Assembly (NCBI RefSeq): GCF_021018805.1
Contig: NC_086250.1
Span: 62,249,322 to 62,313,321, forward strand
Direction: 5' to 3'
Length of the DNA: 64,000 bases
Source: Prinia subflava
Lineage: Eukaryota > Chordata > Aves > Passeriformes > Cisticolidae
Part shown: one piece after another, positions 26,070-40,883 of the stretch
Layout: each line of letters begins with the position of its first letter
Position numbering within the stretch: position 1 is the stretch's first letter
Position numbers and translations under genes: made by a program
The notes under the pieces: model-generated
Told to the model about the DNA's origin: nothing
The model's database searches: none
Seen by the model: only the letters and a program-made list of their open reading frames with translations

Positions 26070-29000
26070 AGGGTCAGACCAGAGGTATAATGAATAGTTG
26101 CAGGAGCAGTGGGTTAATGGTGTTCCTTGCTTTTGTGTCTTGTGGCTGAGTGATGTACAGCTGAATTATACTGCCTTTGCAGCACGAGCCCAGCTCTGAT
26201 TAGATGAGAAAACAACAAGGAAAAGTTGTCAACAGTCTTACCTCGAGAAAAGCTTTCAATTAGACTTTATGCTCAAATCTGGAAACTCATACAAAAGAGA
26301 AAACCTTGGCTGAGGAGGGTTCCCCATGTGTCAGTAAGGGACAATTCTTGGTTTTTCCCTGCATTTAAACCTTGATAACCTTCCCTTCCTTTCCCTCCAT
26401 GATGTAGATTTTCTCATGCCTGATATGGGAGGAAACCCTGCTGTATGTTTTCTCTATGTCTAGGAATTCAAATGTGCTTTCCCCCTCAACTTTTCTGTTG
26501 TGGAATAAATTTTTAGATTTGTGGAGTTATTTCTGTCTTTTCTAAATCCAGCAATTTTATAAGAGGATCTTAGATATACCCACATATTGAAAATAAACCA
26601 AGGTGAGGCCAGAGGTAATTGCAAGCATAAAATCAGTGTCTGTTACGTGGGATCCTCATTTCTGTTTTTAGGATCAAAAGTTGATTCCTGCAGTTTATAG
26701 CACAGAATTTCTCTTTCTCTTCTCTTCTGGATCCTTCCATGTCTGTTCACAATGTCCAAATGGAGGATATTATGAAGGTGGGGGGTAGGTAGAACAGATC
26801 AAAATGATAACATTTTTTCCACATTTACTAATGATGTTCACAGAACAAATTCTTTCCCTTTTTGTAAAATAACAGATTTGAAAGTCATGGTCAGTTTGGA
26901 TTCTAAGGAGTTATCTCACATTTTACATCGTACATTTGATTTCTCTGCCCTAAACTGAGCACTGTACACCTCAGTGAATTTATCAGATTGACTGCTTTAG
27001 TATAAAATTTTTATTTTGAAACTATCTGTTTCTCAAAGTCTTTTTAAACTTCCTATGAATAGTGACATACTGGCATCAGCAAATTTTATTTTATAATTTA
27101 TCAGTAGGTCTCCAATTATTAATGGAATATTGAACTGAGTTGCTTTCATCTCAGACACCTCAGAACCACACTTGTAATTACTATTAAGGAGCAAATCATT
27201 CAGAGCAGCCTTTGAGAGGAATTATTGTCAGTAACCATGCTAAAAGAGATTCCACCTGGAGCCTTTTTCCTCAGCCTTTTAATGTGAATTTCACAGAATG
27301 TAGTGTTGAAAGGTGAAAGGAAGGTTGTACATTCTCCTCCCCATTTTCCACATAGAAATAAGAATGAAAATCAGACATAAGAAAGCAAAATTAGACTGGT
27401 GTGACAGGATTTGCTTTCCACAATTCACATGTCAGTTTCTTGACTTTTTGATAACTTGTCACAGATTATTTCTGAATACAAGAGTTAAAGGAAATTTTCT
27501 TTATTTGACTTTAAAAATAGGCTATATGTTTTGCTTCCTCTAGTCTAACTTGTCCTCAATGAATTTCTTAGACATAATTACTAATACTCTATACATTTAT
27601 TTACCTTAGTCAGTGAGCACACATCAATATACATGAATATACACACATGAACATACATCAGCAAGTTCTGCAAACTTGAATCTAAGTATGCTTCAAGCAG
27701 TTTTCTCTTCGTTCTGATTTATACTGATTTCTGTTTATGTTTCCTGTGAGCATCTCAATGGAGACTGATACAAAGAAAACACTGAATATTTCAGCCATCT
27801 CCTCATTCTCATCAGGCAGTAGACCTCTTTGTTTCCAGTTCTTTATGTTTCTTTAAACATGTGAAACAGATGGATCTACCCTTTCCCAGTGCCAACAGGC
27901 AAGCCCTGATTGTGGGACAGTCCCCAGACTGGCATCAGCTCTGGTTTTTAACCTTCCTGGCAATCTTCAGCAAAGACTACAAAGCAGGAGTGATCTGCCT
28001 CTGTGTCCTCCAGATGTTCTCAGCAACTTCAGGGTGAAATGTGTTGGCAAGACAGCCTGGGAAGCTTGCCTGGCTGCTCCCTGAGCTCTATGTATTCTGA
28101 AGAAATGTGCTTTTTGCAGCTACGAATCTGGAAGTTTTATATATGCTGATTTTGCGTTGTTTTTTTTTTCTTCCTGAAGAATATGTCCATTGCTGATTTT
28201 CCATGCTGTTTGGGATAAGTACCTACCCAAACCCACTGGTTCTCCTCCTAACCCAATGCCACTTGGTAAGCAGAACACTCCTCTATTATATTCTTACAAT
28301 GTGCAAGCACAAAGTAAACACTGAATGCTTCACCCCCTTAATGTTTTGAAATTTGAATATTAACGACTTAAATGTAATTATGAAAGTACTTTGTGTGTAT
28401 GGAAAGTGTTTCTTTAAAAAATCTGTTTCAGTTCAAGTTAATTCAGATGCTCCATCCATGTGTAAGAACAACTGAGCTATAAAATTGGGCAACATGTTTT
28501 CTGGCAATAATGAGGAGATAATATTCCTAAGGAATGTTTAAGTGACATCATTATTGTTAGGTTAATTAGAAAGAAAATTGTAAAGCTTCTCCAAATCATT
28601 AGAATAAAGTGCCTCAAGTAGATGTGGGTTTATCTGCAGAGCCTTTGTTCTGGCCATATTTTAAAGGAATTATTACTGGTCTTGTTAAAAAAAGCCAACC
28701 ATAGACACAAACAGCGTTTCAGAAACAGGGTGAACCAGCAGGGAAACACAGCTTTAATGTAATAAAGAGGTTTTTTCTTGCTTGAGTGTGCTTTTAAACT
28801 ATGGATGAGAGCCTTGTGTATGTTTGCCTCTGCTGGCATGTAAGGAACAGTCTCTAAGAAGGTGTATGGTTCCCAGTTGCATGAAATTAAATTAATTGCG
28901 TATGCACTTTTTCAGTCCATGTTAAATCTAATGATAAAAGCATCCTCAAATGATTTATGTGGAGGGCATTGCTATCTGTCATTTTATTAATGCATTTTAT

Positions 29001-30489
29001 AATTACACCTCAGGAAAGAGACTAATCACATTCAATTATTTTTATATGGGCATTCTATTTTTATAACTGAAACACTTCTACATATTATTTGTTGCGGTTG
29101 TTATTGTCAATTGGTCCAAAAGGCTGAAAAATTTGAGACAAAAAGGCAATGCCAGAGTATCTATTTTGGTGAATTTCCAAGTACTGTCAAGCTCTAGTAT
29201 CATTGCCTGGAGTTAGGCACAGGCTGGATATGTGCTGTGCAAATTTCCTCCCAGCAGAGAATCTGTACTGCCTGGTGTGATGCACAGCCTGAGCAAAGCT
29301 ATGGGGTTTTGGTAATCTTGGTCTCCCTCCAGTGCATTTTAGGTGTGTGAGCTTGGATGTCTCAGAAGGAGATATGGTACTTCTCTTTGGGACAATTACA
29401 ATAACTGTAATTGTAAGTGTCCCAGGCTACTTTTGAACCAACCACATAAATATTTGGAGTGAAAAAGTCTTTTTTCCTGTGGCCAATCACCTATTTAAGC
29501 AGCTGCAGCTCCTTTACCCCTGGAAATGCCAGGCCCTTTGTTCCCACGGAGTCTTGACTCCTGCCCAAAAAAAGGGGGAAAGAGGGGACACAGGACATGA
29601 TGCAGAGCAAGAAAAGGCCTTCACACCACTCCTCAGCAGGAGCTCTAGCTTTTTTCTTTTTGCTTTTTCACCTTTTCCTGAGAGAGAGAGAAAGAGCAGT
29701 GCTATTTGAGAAAGAGAGCTTGGAAAGAGGAAAATGTGCATACTTGATTGTCTGCAAAGAATGTAGAGTGCAAGAGGGAAAAATGGAGTTTTCAGTCACG
29801 AGGGCTGAAAAGACAGCAAAATGGATTTCTGGTACTACAGCACACCTGATGCCTTTCACAACATTGCTGCAAAATAATCCATGTATATGTGAAATAAAGC
29901 TGTCAAAGATAAAAGGAAAATGCATTGTCCTACTGTATCTGATACACTATTGCTTTTTGAAAACAGATGTGGGATAACTTATTGTAGCATAATGTAATAT
30001 TAATAACATGTACTTCACCATTACAATTGGGATGGGAACCAATAGAGATTATGAAAAGGAAGAAGAAAATTTTCTGGTATCTTCTTGATGGTCTCAGGGA
30101 GTTCTCATCAGGCAAAAGCAAAGTAAATTCAAAATATGAGAAGCTGATTTTATAGATCTTACAGAGAAACCTGATTCCGTCATCCAAAGTTGCATCCATG
30201 CAACAAAAGAGAAAAGAACATAAACTCTGACAAGATAAAGATGAAATCACAACAAAATTTTGAGGAGGAAAAATGCTGAAATGTAAGATCTAAGAAGATA
30301 TTTTCAAGCACACTAGAGGCATGCAGTCTGGCAGATCTCAAAAGACAGTTTGGGCACAAGGTAGAAAAGACTGCAGAAAACAGATTAATTCTTTGCATCA
30401 ATGTTCCCTGAAGATGAGGGCAGCAAAACTCCTGCAGAGGGTCTGCTCACTGCAGGGCTGAGTGAGGAACTGACTCCAACAGCAGGGTC

Positions 30490-31600
30490 AGGGGCAAAGA
30501 ATTTATAAAAGACTGATGAAACAGATAGTGAGAAACCACCAGAAGCAGATGACTTTTATCCTCAGTTCTAAAGGAATTTGGATATGAAGCTGTTCAACCA
30601 GTAGCTATAGGATATAATCTACTGCTTAAATCAGTAAATTGCTGAATTTCAAAGGAATGGGAAGTGGCAAGTGTGACACTAGTCTTTAAGAACGGTCTTG
30701 GAAAGTAACCAAGCGAGTCTCATGTTCAATTGAGCAGAGGGAAGGAAGCAATAAGGATGGTGAGGCTTAGCTGGCACACAGATAATGATGATATAGTGGG
30801 AAAGGGTCAGTGTGGCTATTGTAGAGGGAAGCCATTCCTCACAGATCTATTGCAGGTCACTGGAGCTCTCAGTGACTATATAGATTAATGTGATCTGGTT
30901 AGTATACTGACATTTGCAGAAAGCTTTTAATAGTTAAGTCTCCAATAGAGGCTCTGCTGTGGGATGAAAAAGAATAGGGTCTTCTAGACAGGAGATTAAA
31001 TTCTAGGAAAAAATGCTTTAAATAAGTGGTCAATTTTCACAATCAAAAGACTACCACAGTGATTATTCTGCTCAGCATACTTGCAAATGGTGTGGGGAAG
31101 AGCTGATAGGATTTGCAGACAGCACATTACCATGCAGTATTGTCACATCTAAACTCAAAAGCTCTAAAAAAAGATGGCCCAATCCCGTGTGCTAAAGCAG
31201 CATGTGAAATCCAGTAGTGCTGAGTGCTAAGCACCAAGTATAGTACATGTGGAAAACTGTCTACTCCATCACTCCAAATCAGCCATCACCTCTGAAAAGA
31301 TAGATCCCATAGTCCTCATGCTTAGCTCACTAAGCTGAAAATGTCAGCACGGCCAAAACCCCAAACAGAATCCCAACTGTTGGGGGAAAGTGGAGAATAA
31401 AGGAGAAGCCATCGCTGTGTCATTTAGTAGCACCAATATCCTGAAAACTGCAAATTGTTCTGGTGCTTCCACCTCCAAATGAATGTGATACACTGAGAAA
31501 TGGTTAAGAGGAGGCCAATGAGGCTGGTCAGGGGTAAAGAACAGCTCCCTTTTGATGCAAGATGAAATATACTGGTAAGGTTCAGAGGGAAAAAAGATAT
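30490..31600 (+). mobile_element. Degenerate CR1-like LINE relic, antisense to MAGI2
   Basis: Broken plus-strand frames give fragments in CR1 reverse-transcriptase order. First is LKEFGYEAVQPVA-like text. KEWEVASVTLVFKNGLGK follows, compared with the family's WKxANVTPIxKKG. Then comes GQCGYCRGKPFLTDLLQVTG, compared with QHGFxxGKSCLTNLL. Further on, TTCTGGTGCTTCCACCTCCA and the following bases match the CR1 region encoding the FWCPHLxxDVxxLExVQRR segment. Stops and indels are frequent, so the copy is long dead and much older than the other three CR1s here. Limits are approximate. Confidence 0.65.
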
Positions 31601-31667
31601 GATATAGATCAAAAGAATAAAGAATGATACCGACAATGATGAAGTAAGATTATTATACTATAACTAC

Positions 31668-31730
31668 AAAAAAAAAAAAGAAAAAAAAAAAAAAAGAAAA
31701 AAAGAAAAAAAAAAGAAAAAAAAAAAGAGG
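31668..31730 (+). repeat. A-rich tract with scattered G
   Basis: About 62 bases are A runs broken by single G residues. It lies just after the old CR1-like relic. CR1 elements normally end in octamer repeats rather than poly(A), so the tract is probably a simple repeat and not a retroposon tail. Confidence 0.9.
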
Positions 31731-34700
31731 GTTTTTTCCAAACAATGCAGGCACTCAAGACTTGGAATCCAATGACACATTACATCTGGAATGTCAAAAG
31801 CATGAGTACATTCAAACATATGGTTAAAAAATAGTCCTTACACTAGTCCTAGCATAGAAAAATCTACAAACTTCTGACTGCCAGGGTCTTGGATGTTACA
31901 TGGAGTGAGGAATCATTTCATGCTTGTCCTACATTCCTTTTCTAAGCATCCTTTACTTGTCCTTGTTGGAATGAGATGCTAGGCTGTGGGCCGTAACAAT
32001 GGGCCTCATATCTATCCTTGTACCTTCAGAGATGACCTCTCCCAGTTTCCACTTCTAGTGATCTGGGAAAACACAGAAGAGGAGTCAATGCCTAAGTCAC
32101 TCCTGTTGCTGAACAAAATGTTTACAGAGCAGCATCATGTGGTGAGCTCATTTTTTTTTAACACTTTACTCTTAATTTTTAAGTTAGGGTTAATTAATTA
32201 TTTAGACCTGAAAACCTTCATAAATATTCCATAATCCCCAAATTTATACGATTAATACGATGCCTGCCTGTCAACTATTTTAGTCTTAAAATTTAATACT
32301 AAACTATTTTTATCAAGATTATTAACTTAGGCTGTTTTCCACAGCTGGCTTGAAAGATTTTGCTACTAGGCATAGAGTTAGAAGGATGCTTCAAATGTGC
32401 CAAACTGGATACAACTTTGCAAGAAGGATGTTAATTAAGTGTGTGAGAGGAATATATCTTCTCCTTACCTTTCTGCAAACAAATTCTAGAAAACACACAC
32501 AGATTTTTGGAGAAATGCTGAATAATACAGTTCACCTACAGTAAATTTGCTCTTGATTTATTAAGCTTTTATACTGTCAAAATGTATTCAGGACCCCTGA
32601 GGGCCCCAGTTTGCATTTCTTTGTTGTGCAGACAGTAGAATGTTGATCAGGTTTATGTCTGCATGTCAATATATTCTTCCTTGAGTTCTGCCAATTACAC
32701 TTACCCGGCACTGAGCTCCTCTTGCCACAGGCTGGCATCCAGCTCATGTGCTTGAGCATCCCAGCTGAATTCTCTGGGTTCAGATCAATCACACCTAGTC
32801 TCACTACAAGTGAGGTTGGACAGTGATGAATGTAGTAGGGAATTGGAGTGTGAGTTAGATTACCCCAAAGGGACGTGCAATTCCGTGGGAATACCTAACA
32901 TCTTCCTGTATGCTCAGCTGGATCACAAATCACAGAATAAATGGATGGGACTAAGAATATCTTTGTCTTTTTGTTCCACTGCAATGACAGTGTTGACATT
33001 CACTGAATGCTTATTATGAAGGTAAGATTTATATTACTGCATAAAGTAAGCCATGTATGCTGCAGGTTTTAAGAGTAAGTGCTACTTATGTAGAAAAGAT
33101 GGCCTACTTAACTGGCATGAATCACTCTGTGGGCATTTGTCTTCCAGATACATGCACAAAACCTTAGTTGAGCTGCTGGTGGTGGAGCACTGTATGCTCC
33201 AGGAGTGTACTTCTGCCCCTGATGTGTGGGATTATTCCAAATATTAGTTACTTTTCAGAGGAGTTTCTGACAGCCTTCTCAAGCCCTCACTCATGTTGAG
33301 GGCTCAGTGGCTGAATCCCTGCAGTGCAAGGGCACCACCTGGAGAACCCTTTTCTCTTAGGGCTTATCAATGCTCCTCCTACGTTTGTGTTTGCTGTGAT
33401 TTGAGTAAACTTGCAAAGAGGCTTCCCAGCAGCAATATCCACTTTCCTCTAATATTCTGAATGTAAGACTTCACTGCTTTTTAGGACCTGGAGAACCTGA
33501 GGATTTTCGTAAGTCACTCAGCAGTGTGTCAGTCTTGTACTTTCTTTCCAATCTAAAATAGGATTCCAAATTATGCTATATCAGAAATTACAGATTAAAC
33601 TGGTAAATCTTTCATTCATTTTTGGATACTGGAATTGCATTAAATTTTTGTAAAAACTCATGACTGATCAAGCTATTCTGCATTCTTCCTATTTCCTTCC
33701 TGCAGCTTTCTTGATTGGATAAAGAAATGTCAGTATGTCACCTACTGTCTTTATTGTGTGACAACTGTTTCTCTCTATTTTTAATGCTTTTTGCTCTAAT
33801 CACCCTCTAGCTGAGCTGAGCTACTTCTTGCTAACTATACTTACTGATTGCAACCTTGGGTGTTTTCCACTGCAGACTGTAGGAAATCATCCTTTAATGT
33901 GGGACTAATCACTGATGGAGCATCCCAAATAGATGCTCTTTTCTTCGTTAACAAGAAATCTCAGAGAGGCTCTACACAAGTGAGGAGTCAGTGCAGATTG
34001 TGGGGTCTGCATGGCAAAATGCTTTCAAGGATTTCTATTTACTGTAGAGTAAGAAATTGTTCATTTTTCCTTTTAAGCTTTGATTTGATTGTCATTGACA
34101 GAAAAATATCAGTCCTGTTGATTATCAATGCTTTTTCATCTTTACCCATTTTCCACATTCCTTTAGCAACAGGACTACAAACAGCCGAGACAACCTTGCA
34201 AAGACTAGATGGACTGCAAAAATACAACAATAACATATGGAGACCAGAATCACAAATGTTAGAAGGTTCCTATTTATGAAACTACAGGAACTGCATGTGG
34301 TTTCTGGTACAAAATTTGGTTGTGTAATAGGAATCTAACAGAATTGTATGTGGTATGTGGTCCAGGCATTTCTGTTGGATTTTGTCATCTCTGAGATGGA
34401 AGACAACAGCAACTGAAAATTAATTTTAAAAAAGAATGAGGATATTTTGCACATGTTAATATGGACTTAAAAAAGTGTCTATGGAAGCTGTATTACATCC
34501 AAACCTCAGAAAGGGAATGATCTCTTATTTGGTGGAAACAGATGACTGATCTACTAAGAATCTAAAAATCATGGGCTGCAAAAAAGGGATACAGTGATTC
34601 AGTGACTAGATGAACACGAAGAAAAACGTGTGCAATACCTAGCAATAAAGAAAGGTGAAATGGAAAAACACCATGATGAAGCAAGAGGGAGAGACACTTA

Positions 34701-35402
34701 CCAAACACTGTAGGGTCCTAATTAACTCATCTCTGACTATCTATTCCCTGAACTTAAGTGATTTCAGGGAACCCTGACTTGAGATGTTTGTAAATGTCTT
34801 ATTCCAAATTCATTTATGTTACCTTGTTAAACTCCACAGTTGTTCAGCATTTAGAGAGCCCAGATGTTTACATACCACCAGATCCTTTGAGAAGCCTAGA
34901 GAGTCTTAATGGTATCAGATTTATTCTGTGAGACATAGTTATAGCCAACTATTACATGCCACCATACTGTTCAGAAGCCTAGACTCCAGACTTTTCAAAG
35001 GAGACTCAAAGTTATTTCTCCTACGGCTCAAGAGAGGGCTTTAATATCAGATTATGAGTTTGACAGGAGCTCTATAACTTTTTTGCAAATATGATTTAGG
35101 ACACATACAAAAGGGAAACTGTCAGTTTTGAATGTTGCTGAATGTTCATACATGGGTTTTGACAGCAGTTTTAAATGTAATATTTATGTCCTCCATTATT
35201 TCAAACTTCAGGTCTGTTTCCTTCCAAATAAGAGACAGACTCCCTCTTTCTGCCTGCCTTTTTTGACCCTTGGCTCTTGAATACCCAACTCTCCCCTTTT
35301 GCTAGGAATAATTTTTGGTGTGGGTGGATGAAGGTTTCTGAATTACCACAAATGAGGTTGGTGTGAACATTGTTATTATGGGAAATTATTAAATACATAA
35401 AC

Positions 35403-35760
35403 TGTGCCGGTTTACAGAATGTCATGAACCTGACCACAGCAGAGACTGGTTACTGGTGTGAGCATCACAGTGCTGCTAACTTGGCAAGCTGCAACAACCA
35501 AGCAAGGCCACACAGACCTTTATGCAACAACACAGAACAACACACAGAACAACACACTCCTAATTGACACTACAGGAGTCTCCTTTCCATTGTGCCTGGT
35601 TTTATCCCCAGCTGTGTATGGCTGAAACAAAAAGAGGAATGCAAACCCCAGAAATACAACAAACAGGAAAAGAGAAGAGTCAAAGCAGAACTGCAGAGCA
35701 TGAAGATACAGAATTCTGCCGTGCCTGGATTTCGGATATCTGTCCTGCTAAAATATAAGA
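35403..35760. other. Unclassified patch with ACAGAACAACAC repeats
   Basis: This stretch opens with TGTGCCGGTTT, which resembles the start of some avian endogenous LTRs. It carries short imperfect tandem repeats of AACAACACAGAACAACACAC at 35525-35560. No opposite LTR terminus, primer-binding site or coding remnant was found, so assignment to a retroelement is weak. Confidence 0.2.
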
Positions 35761-38700
35761 AAAGTAAACAATAAAATAAGAAAAATAATGTAGCATAAGG
35801 AGATAGCAGGAAGCTAGAGATAGGGCTAAATGGTGCATGAGGACTGAGAAAAAATGAGTTGACAAGACAATGAAACTAGAAATGTCAGGGATGAGATATA
35901 TCACTTTTGCAGAAGATGTGAAAAAAAGGATGTAGCTCACAAAGTGACAGAATGACACAGATGTACACTGTCTATAAAAAAGCACATTTCACCCTCATTC
36001 TTCAAGAATTTCATGTTATTCTGGACCTCTGCAGCCCTCAGCCACAGGCTGTTTGTTTGACACTGGTTTCAATAAACATGCTGGCTGCTGGAGATATCAC
36101 TGAAGGCAATGAGAGATCTGTTGATCGTATCTCATGTCTAGCAAACACTATTACCACACTTAACAACTCCCCTGAGAGCAGTAAGGAACTTATCCCTTCC
36201 TTCTAAGACAGGAAGGGATAGAAATCTCCAAGCAGAGTTCTGCCAATCATTGTCCTCAGCATGAGACAAGAATAAAATATAAGTAAGCATGAGCCTTATC
36301 TAAATAGACCTGTAAAATTGTTTCCAGTAGTGTCTGAATCTTCGAAGGCTGTGGGGACTGTGCTCCACATTGTCTGTGTTATGTCCCTTGTCTCTGGTGA
36401 CAGATTCAACTCAATATGACTGTCACTGACAGTGTGTGGGCCATGTCCTTTCCCTGAGACTCTGAGACTGGACCTTGCAGCTTTATTCTTAATATTGCCA
36501 TCACCAACTAGTTTCAGTGTTTTTCTCTGATGTTAGGATTGCTTGAGAAATAGAATGCTGATGTGCTGAGATGTCTGCCATTCTGAGAAAAGATAACAAA
36601 GGCACTAATAGTTATCTGAACTTTTTCATGGTTATTTTAATATATCCTTGTCTCATGGAGCACAGTCATAGGTGGGTTTTTGGGAATTCAACATTATAGT
36701 TTGCTCTCTGCTCAGCTGTCAAAATTAAGTCAGTATTTACATATATTAAATACAGTTTATATATCTAAATAAAATACTCTGTCAGTATTAAATTCCAGTG
36801 TAGTGATGAGGTTCTCCCTTACAGCAGTCTCCTGTGAGAAGCTGCCATATTTCTTATCCATAAATTGCAGTAAAATCTTGCCACAGTAATTGTGGTGTAT
36901 GACCTGATATGATATGACAATCACAGCTGCACTTATGGCTGTGGTTGTCCAACACTGGTTCAGAAGAGTTTAACAACCACATGGGCAGAGGATGCCTGTA
37001 AAGAATCAGTTTCCTTTAGACCTCTGGGTCCTTTGATGGGCATTTCCTCCCCATGTTTGGTGATGAATGAATCCAAGTTAAACTAAGATATATGCTTGGC
37101 TTTCTGCAGGGTCTATGGGCTCCAATAAAAATCTCAGTGCATGTGAAGGTGCCATGACTAAGTGTAAAAAGACCATGAAAGTTTCAAACCTGCTTTTAAG
37201 GGAGTAATTTGTTGATCCTCAAGACTTAATTCAGTATCTATCTGGGTGGCAGAAAGGGATCCCTGAGTAGAAGAGCAATAGGATCAGAAAATTGATGAAT
37301 TCTGTATGACATCAACTCAGTGCTCTTCCACCTTTCCAGTTCCCAGAACAATTGTGCAGAAAATCAAAGTAGAAAGCTTCATCTGTCATGAAGTGCAATT
37401 GAAGACTATTATAGATCTTGTAGTTCTACAATGGGGTGTTCCTTGGTGAATTTGTTTCCAATAAAAACACAACGTGCCTAGCATGCCATCCCCAGTGGGA
37501 AGGGAGACAAGAATAATAATCCAATTATGATTGTAAATGTTGATGTGACAATTAACTTCATAAAATCTTTTTCCTTCTTACATCAATATTTACAAATCTA
37601 GACAGTTTTGGCAGGGCCAGAGGAAGATCATCACTTCTTGGGCTGGTTCTATGAGTCTGCTCTCTGTCTGCTCACAAGTCTCACTGAAGTTCATAAAAGC
37701 TGGAAGATCAAACTGAAAATTTCATAAGGATGTCCTGATTTTGATGTCACTTTCTTCATCTTGCTTTATCACTGCTTTCTTGTTCAAGTTCTCTTTGCTA
37801 TAATTGGCATATTGTACTCCTTCCATACTTACCTTCCTCAGTAATGGAGGAATTTCTTTTACAAGAGATAGCTCCATTCCAATTCTTTATTTACATCCGT
37901 TTTTCCTATAATCATATCTTTTACTTTAATATACTCTGCATCTGTTATGCCTAATGTTTTTATGTGTATTGAGACCTTAGAACCTTTTGAATGTATGGTG
38001 GTGGACTCTCAGATTTTTTTAGCACAGGTACAAGTGGAATACAGCTGTTGGGAACTTATTCCATCACCGTGGTTTTGCAGTAAATAATAGAGTAAATATA
38101 CAGACTTTGACTTCCCCACCTGGAGCTGTCTTCAGTTCAAGATTTCACTTCTTCAACTACACAATTTTATAAAACCACTAGCATAGCTTCAGCTGTATTA
38201 CTTTAAGGTAATTATTTTATCTCTTTCTGTAAAATAGGGAGCTTTATATCAATATGAATCAGTCTCTATCAGGGCTTTTTCTGGCTGTACCTAGATTGAA
38301 AACAAAATGTTATTTGTGGAATATGTTTGCTTATTACAGCTAAGTGCTCTACAGGTACACATGTTTCCTTACATGATCTATTTTTTGCAACAACTTAGCT
38401 GGTTTTATTTTTCTTTTCTTGGTTTTGTGAGTGGAAATAGGGCTGGAATTATGTGCATTATTTCCTTTTATAAATATGATCTGCACCTTGTGCTATCTGC
38501 TTCAACGTTTCTCTGTAAAGCTTCAGTTAAATTAAAGAAGGCTGTTCAAGAAGGAGGAAACAGCAAGCAGAACAATAATGGAGACAAGGAGGTCATCAGA
38601 AGAACTCTTAGCTGGAAAGTGTTCCAACAAGATCCTACCACAGAAGCATGGTTTGGTATCCTCAGCATGGCTTGGTGAAAGCCTAGGATCAGGGAATTGT

Positions 38701-40658
38701 GTCTTTAACGACAATGGTATCTAAAGCAAGAAACACTGCCCTAAGTTTTGCATTTTTTGCTGTAGAGATGCACCTGTGAAACAGAGGGATACAGAGATGC
38801 AACAACCAGCCAAGAAGTGTGAATGAACCTGTACTGTTAATAGCTGATGTAAACTTAGGGAGGGAAATGTGGGGACAGAATTCTGCTTCCTTTGCCCACC
38901 TTCCTATGTAATACATTTCTTTCAAGATTTTTTTGTTTGTTTCTACTTTTGCTGTTTTTGATTTGAAGCTGTTTCTTGAGCTTCTGCTGTCCGTCAGTCA
39001 CAGGTCACTGAATATAAAAATCTTTCACATTCCAAACCCATTTGTCAAGTTAAAATGTCTGTGATGGAGGAGAATAAAAGAGAAGACTCAGTGACAAGGA
39101 TGTATGGTAGAACTGGTTCCAAATAATGATGCTTTTAAAAGGGAGAAAAAAATCCCAATTACAGCTATCTGGCCAGAATAACACTTGGCTATGTGTTGTG
39201 GCCAGAATAATGAAAAAGCTTTAAATCAACTTACTTTAGAAACTATGTTACCAATATTCATTAAAGCATACAGAACTTTTCTTAATGTAATTGAAAAAAA
39301 CCCCAAACCATATTCATGTTAAATACTTCCTACATTTTGGCTATTCAAAAAGTGAATTGTCTAACTTCATTCCTTAGCACTAGTTTGTTTAAATGATGCA
39401 CAGATTTTGATGTTAATTTTCTACTTTATACAGGTTATTATTTGAAATTAACCCTCTTCAAAGGTCTTCTTTTATTTTTTTCTGTATTATTAGCCATATG
39501 TTTCCAAACATGTGATTCCAGAGCTTGTTAAAAGCACAGCTTTTTCTCCATCTTTAATGACATTATAGCTACTAATGTACATCTTGCAAATGGCTTCTTG
39601 TGAAGAGCAACTGACAACAATAATACTAAATTAAAGGAAAGAATGAAGACCAGAGAAGATACTCTTAAGCTAAAATTCTAGCTGCAGCATGAAATCATCT
39701 GTATTTCACACAAAAAATGCAGCGGGAGTGTACCTCAATTACCAGTTGCCTGCCTGACTGTCTCACTGGTTTTCCTGACACAGGGACTGCTTCTGCCACC
39801 ACTGCCAGTCTCAGGGGCTTGCACTCCATGATACAACTGAGGAACAACTGAATTTTGCAGTTCTTCTAAGAGGCATTTGAAGTGCAGCAAAACTCCTGAG
39901 TTATACACAGAAAGACAGTGCTCTTTCAGTAAGACATCAAATTTGATCAGATTGTTTAGACTGTGAAACACAAGAAGTGTAACAACCATGACATTTGTAA
40001 AATCTTTCTTACCACTGTACAGAACACAATTTTCATTGCCCATCTTTGAAATTAAATATTGGTTGAACATGACTGCACTAATTAGATACATAAACAAATT
40101 TTTATGTTGACTCTTGTAGTCTTGCCTATGTTCACAACTGGACAGATTAAATGTCTCTATTTTTGATTAGGTGATTTTTCCTATCTAGACAATGTGTTTA
40201 CTTTTTTAAAATCATGCTCCCTACCAACAAGATTAAGATCAATAAACAAATTTAGCAAACACTACAAAGATGACTTGCCTAAATTAGTAAAATAATGCAG
40301 AAGAGGTCTTAGGTTTCAGTTATCTAATACATGTCATCTAGTTACCACTTTGCTTTTGTGATTAGAGACCCAAATGTTAATTCTGTTATTATTATTATCT
40401 AAGAAACATCAAACATTGTCTGAGATTTTTAATTTGCTTAGATAAGTGTGAAAATAATAATGATAAAAAATTATAACATGATAAAAGGTATTATCAGTCA
40501 GAAGTAATACATTTATTTGTGAAGAAACTACAGGTATCTACTACATGTATCAACTAATTTCTTGAACTCCTACAGAATGATTTTATTTTATGAGGTATTT
40601 GGCATTATTTCTTTAAAAGGTCAGAGGTGAAAAAAAAGTTTTCTCTATGGCTCCATCA

Positions 40659-40883
<225 letters not shown>

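Noticed and set aside
31668..31730. A-rich tract as the poly(A) tail of a processed pseudogene or SINE
   Set aside because: No gene-like body or target-site duplication was seen upstream, and the neighbouring relic is CR1-like, which lacks poly(A) tails.
33848..34279. 143-codon plus-strand open frame
   Set aside because: No recognisable domain, signal or homologous context, and intronic AT-rich composition. Probably chance.
38307..38678. 123-codon plus-strand open frame
   Set aside because: Hydrophobic start followed by unrelated polar sequence, with no family resemblance. It lies inside the 17.5 kb intron.
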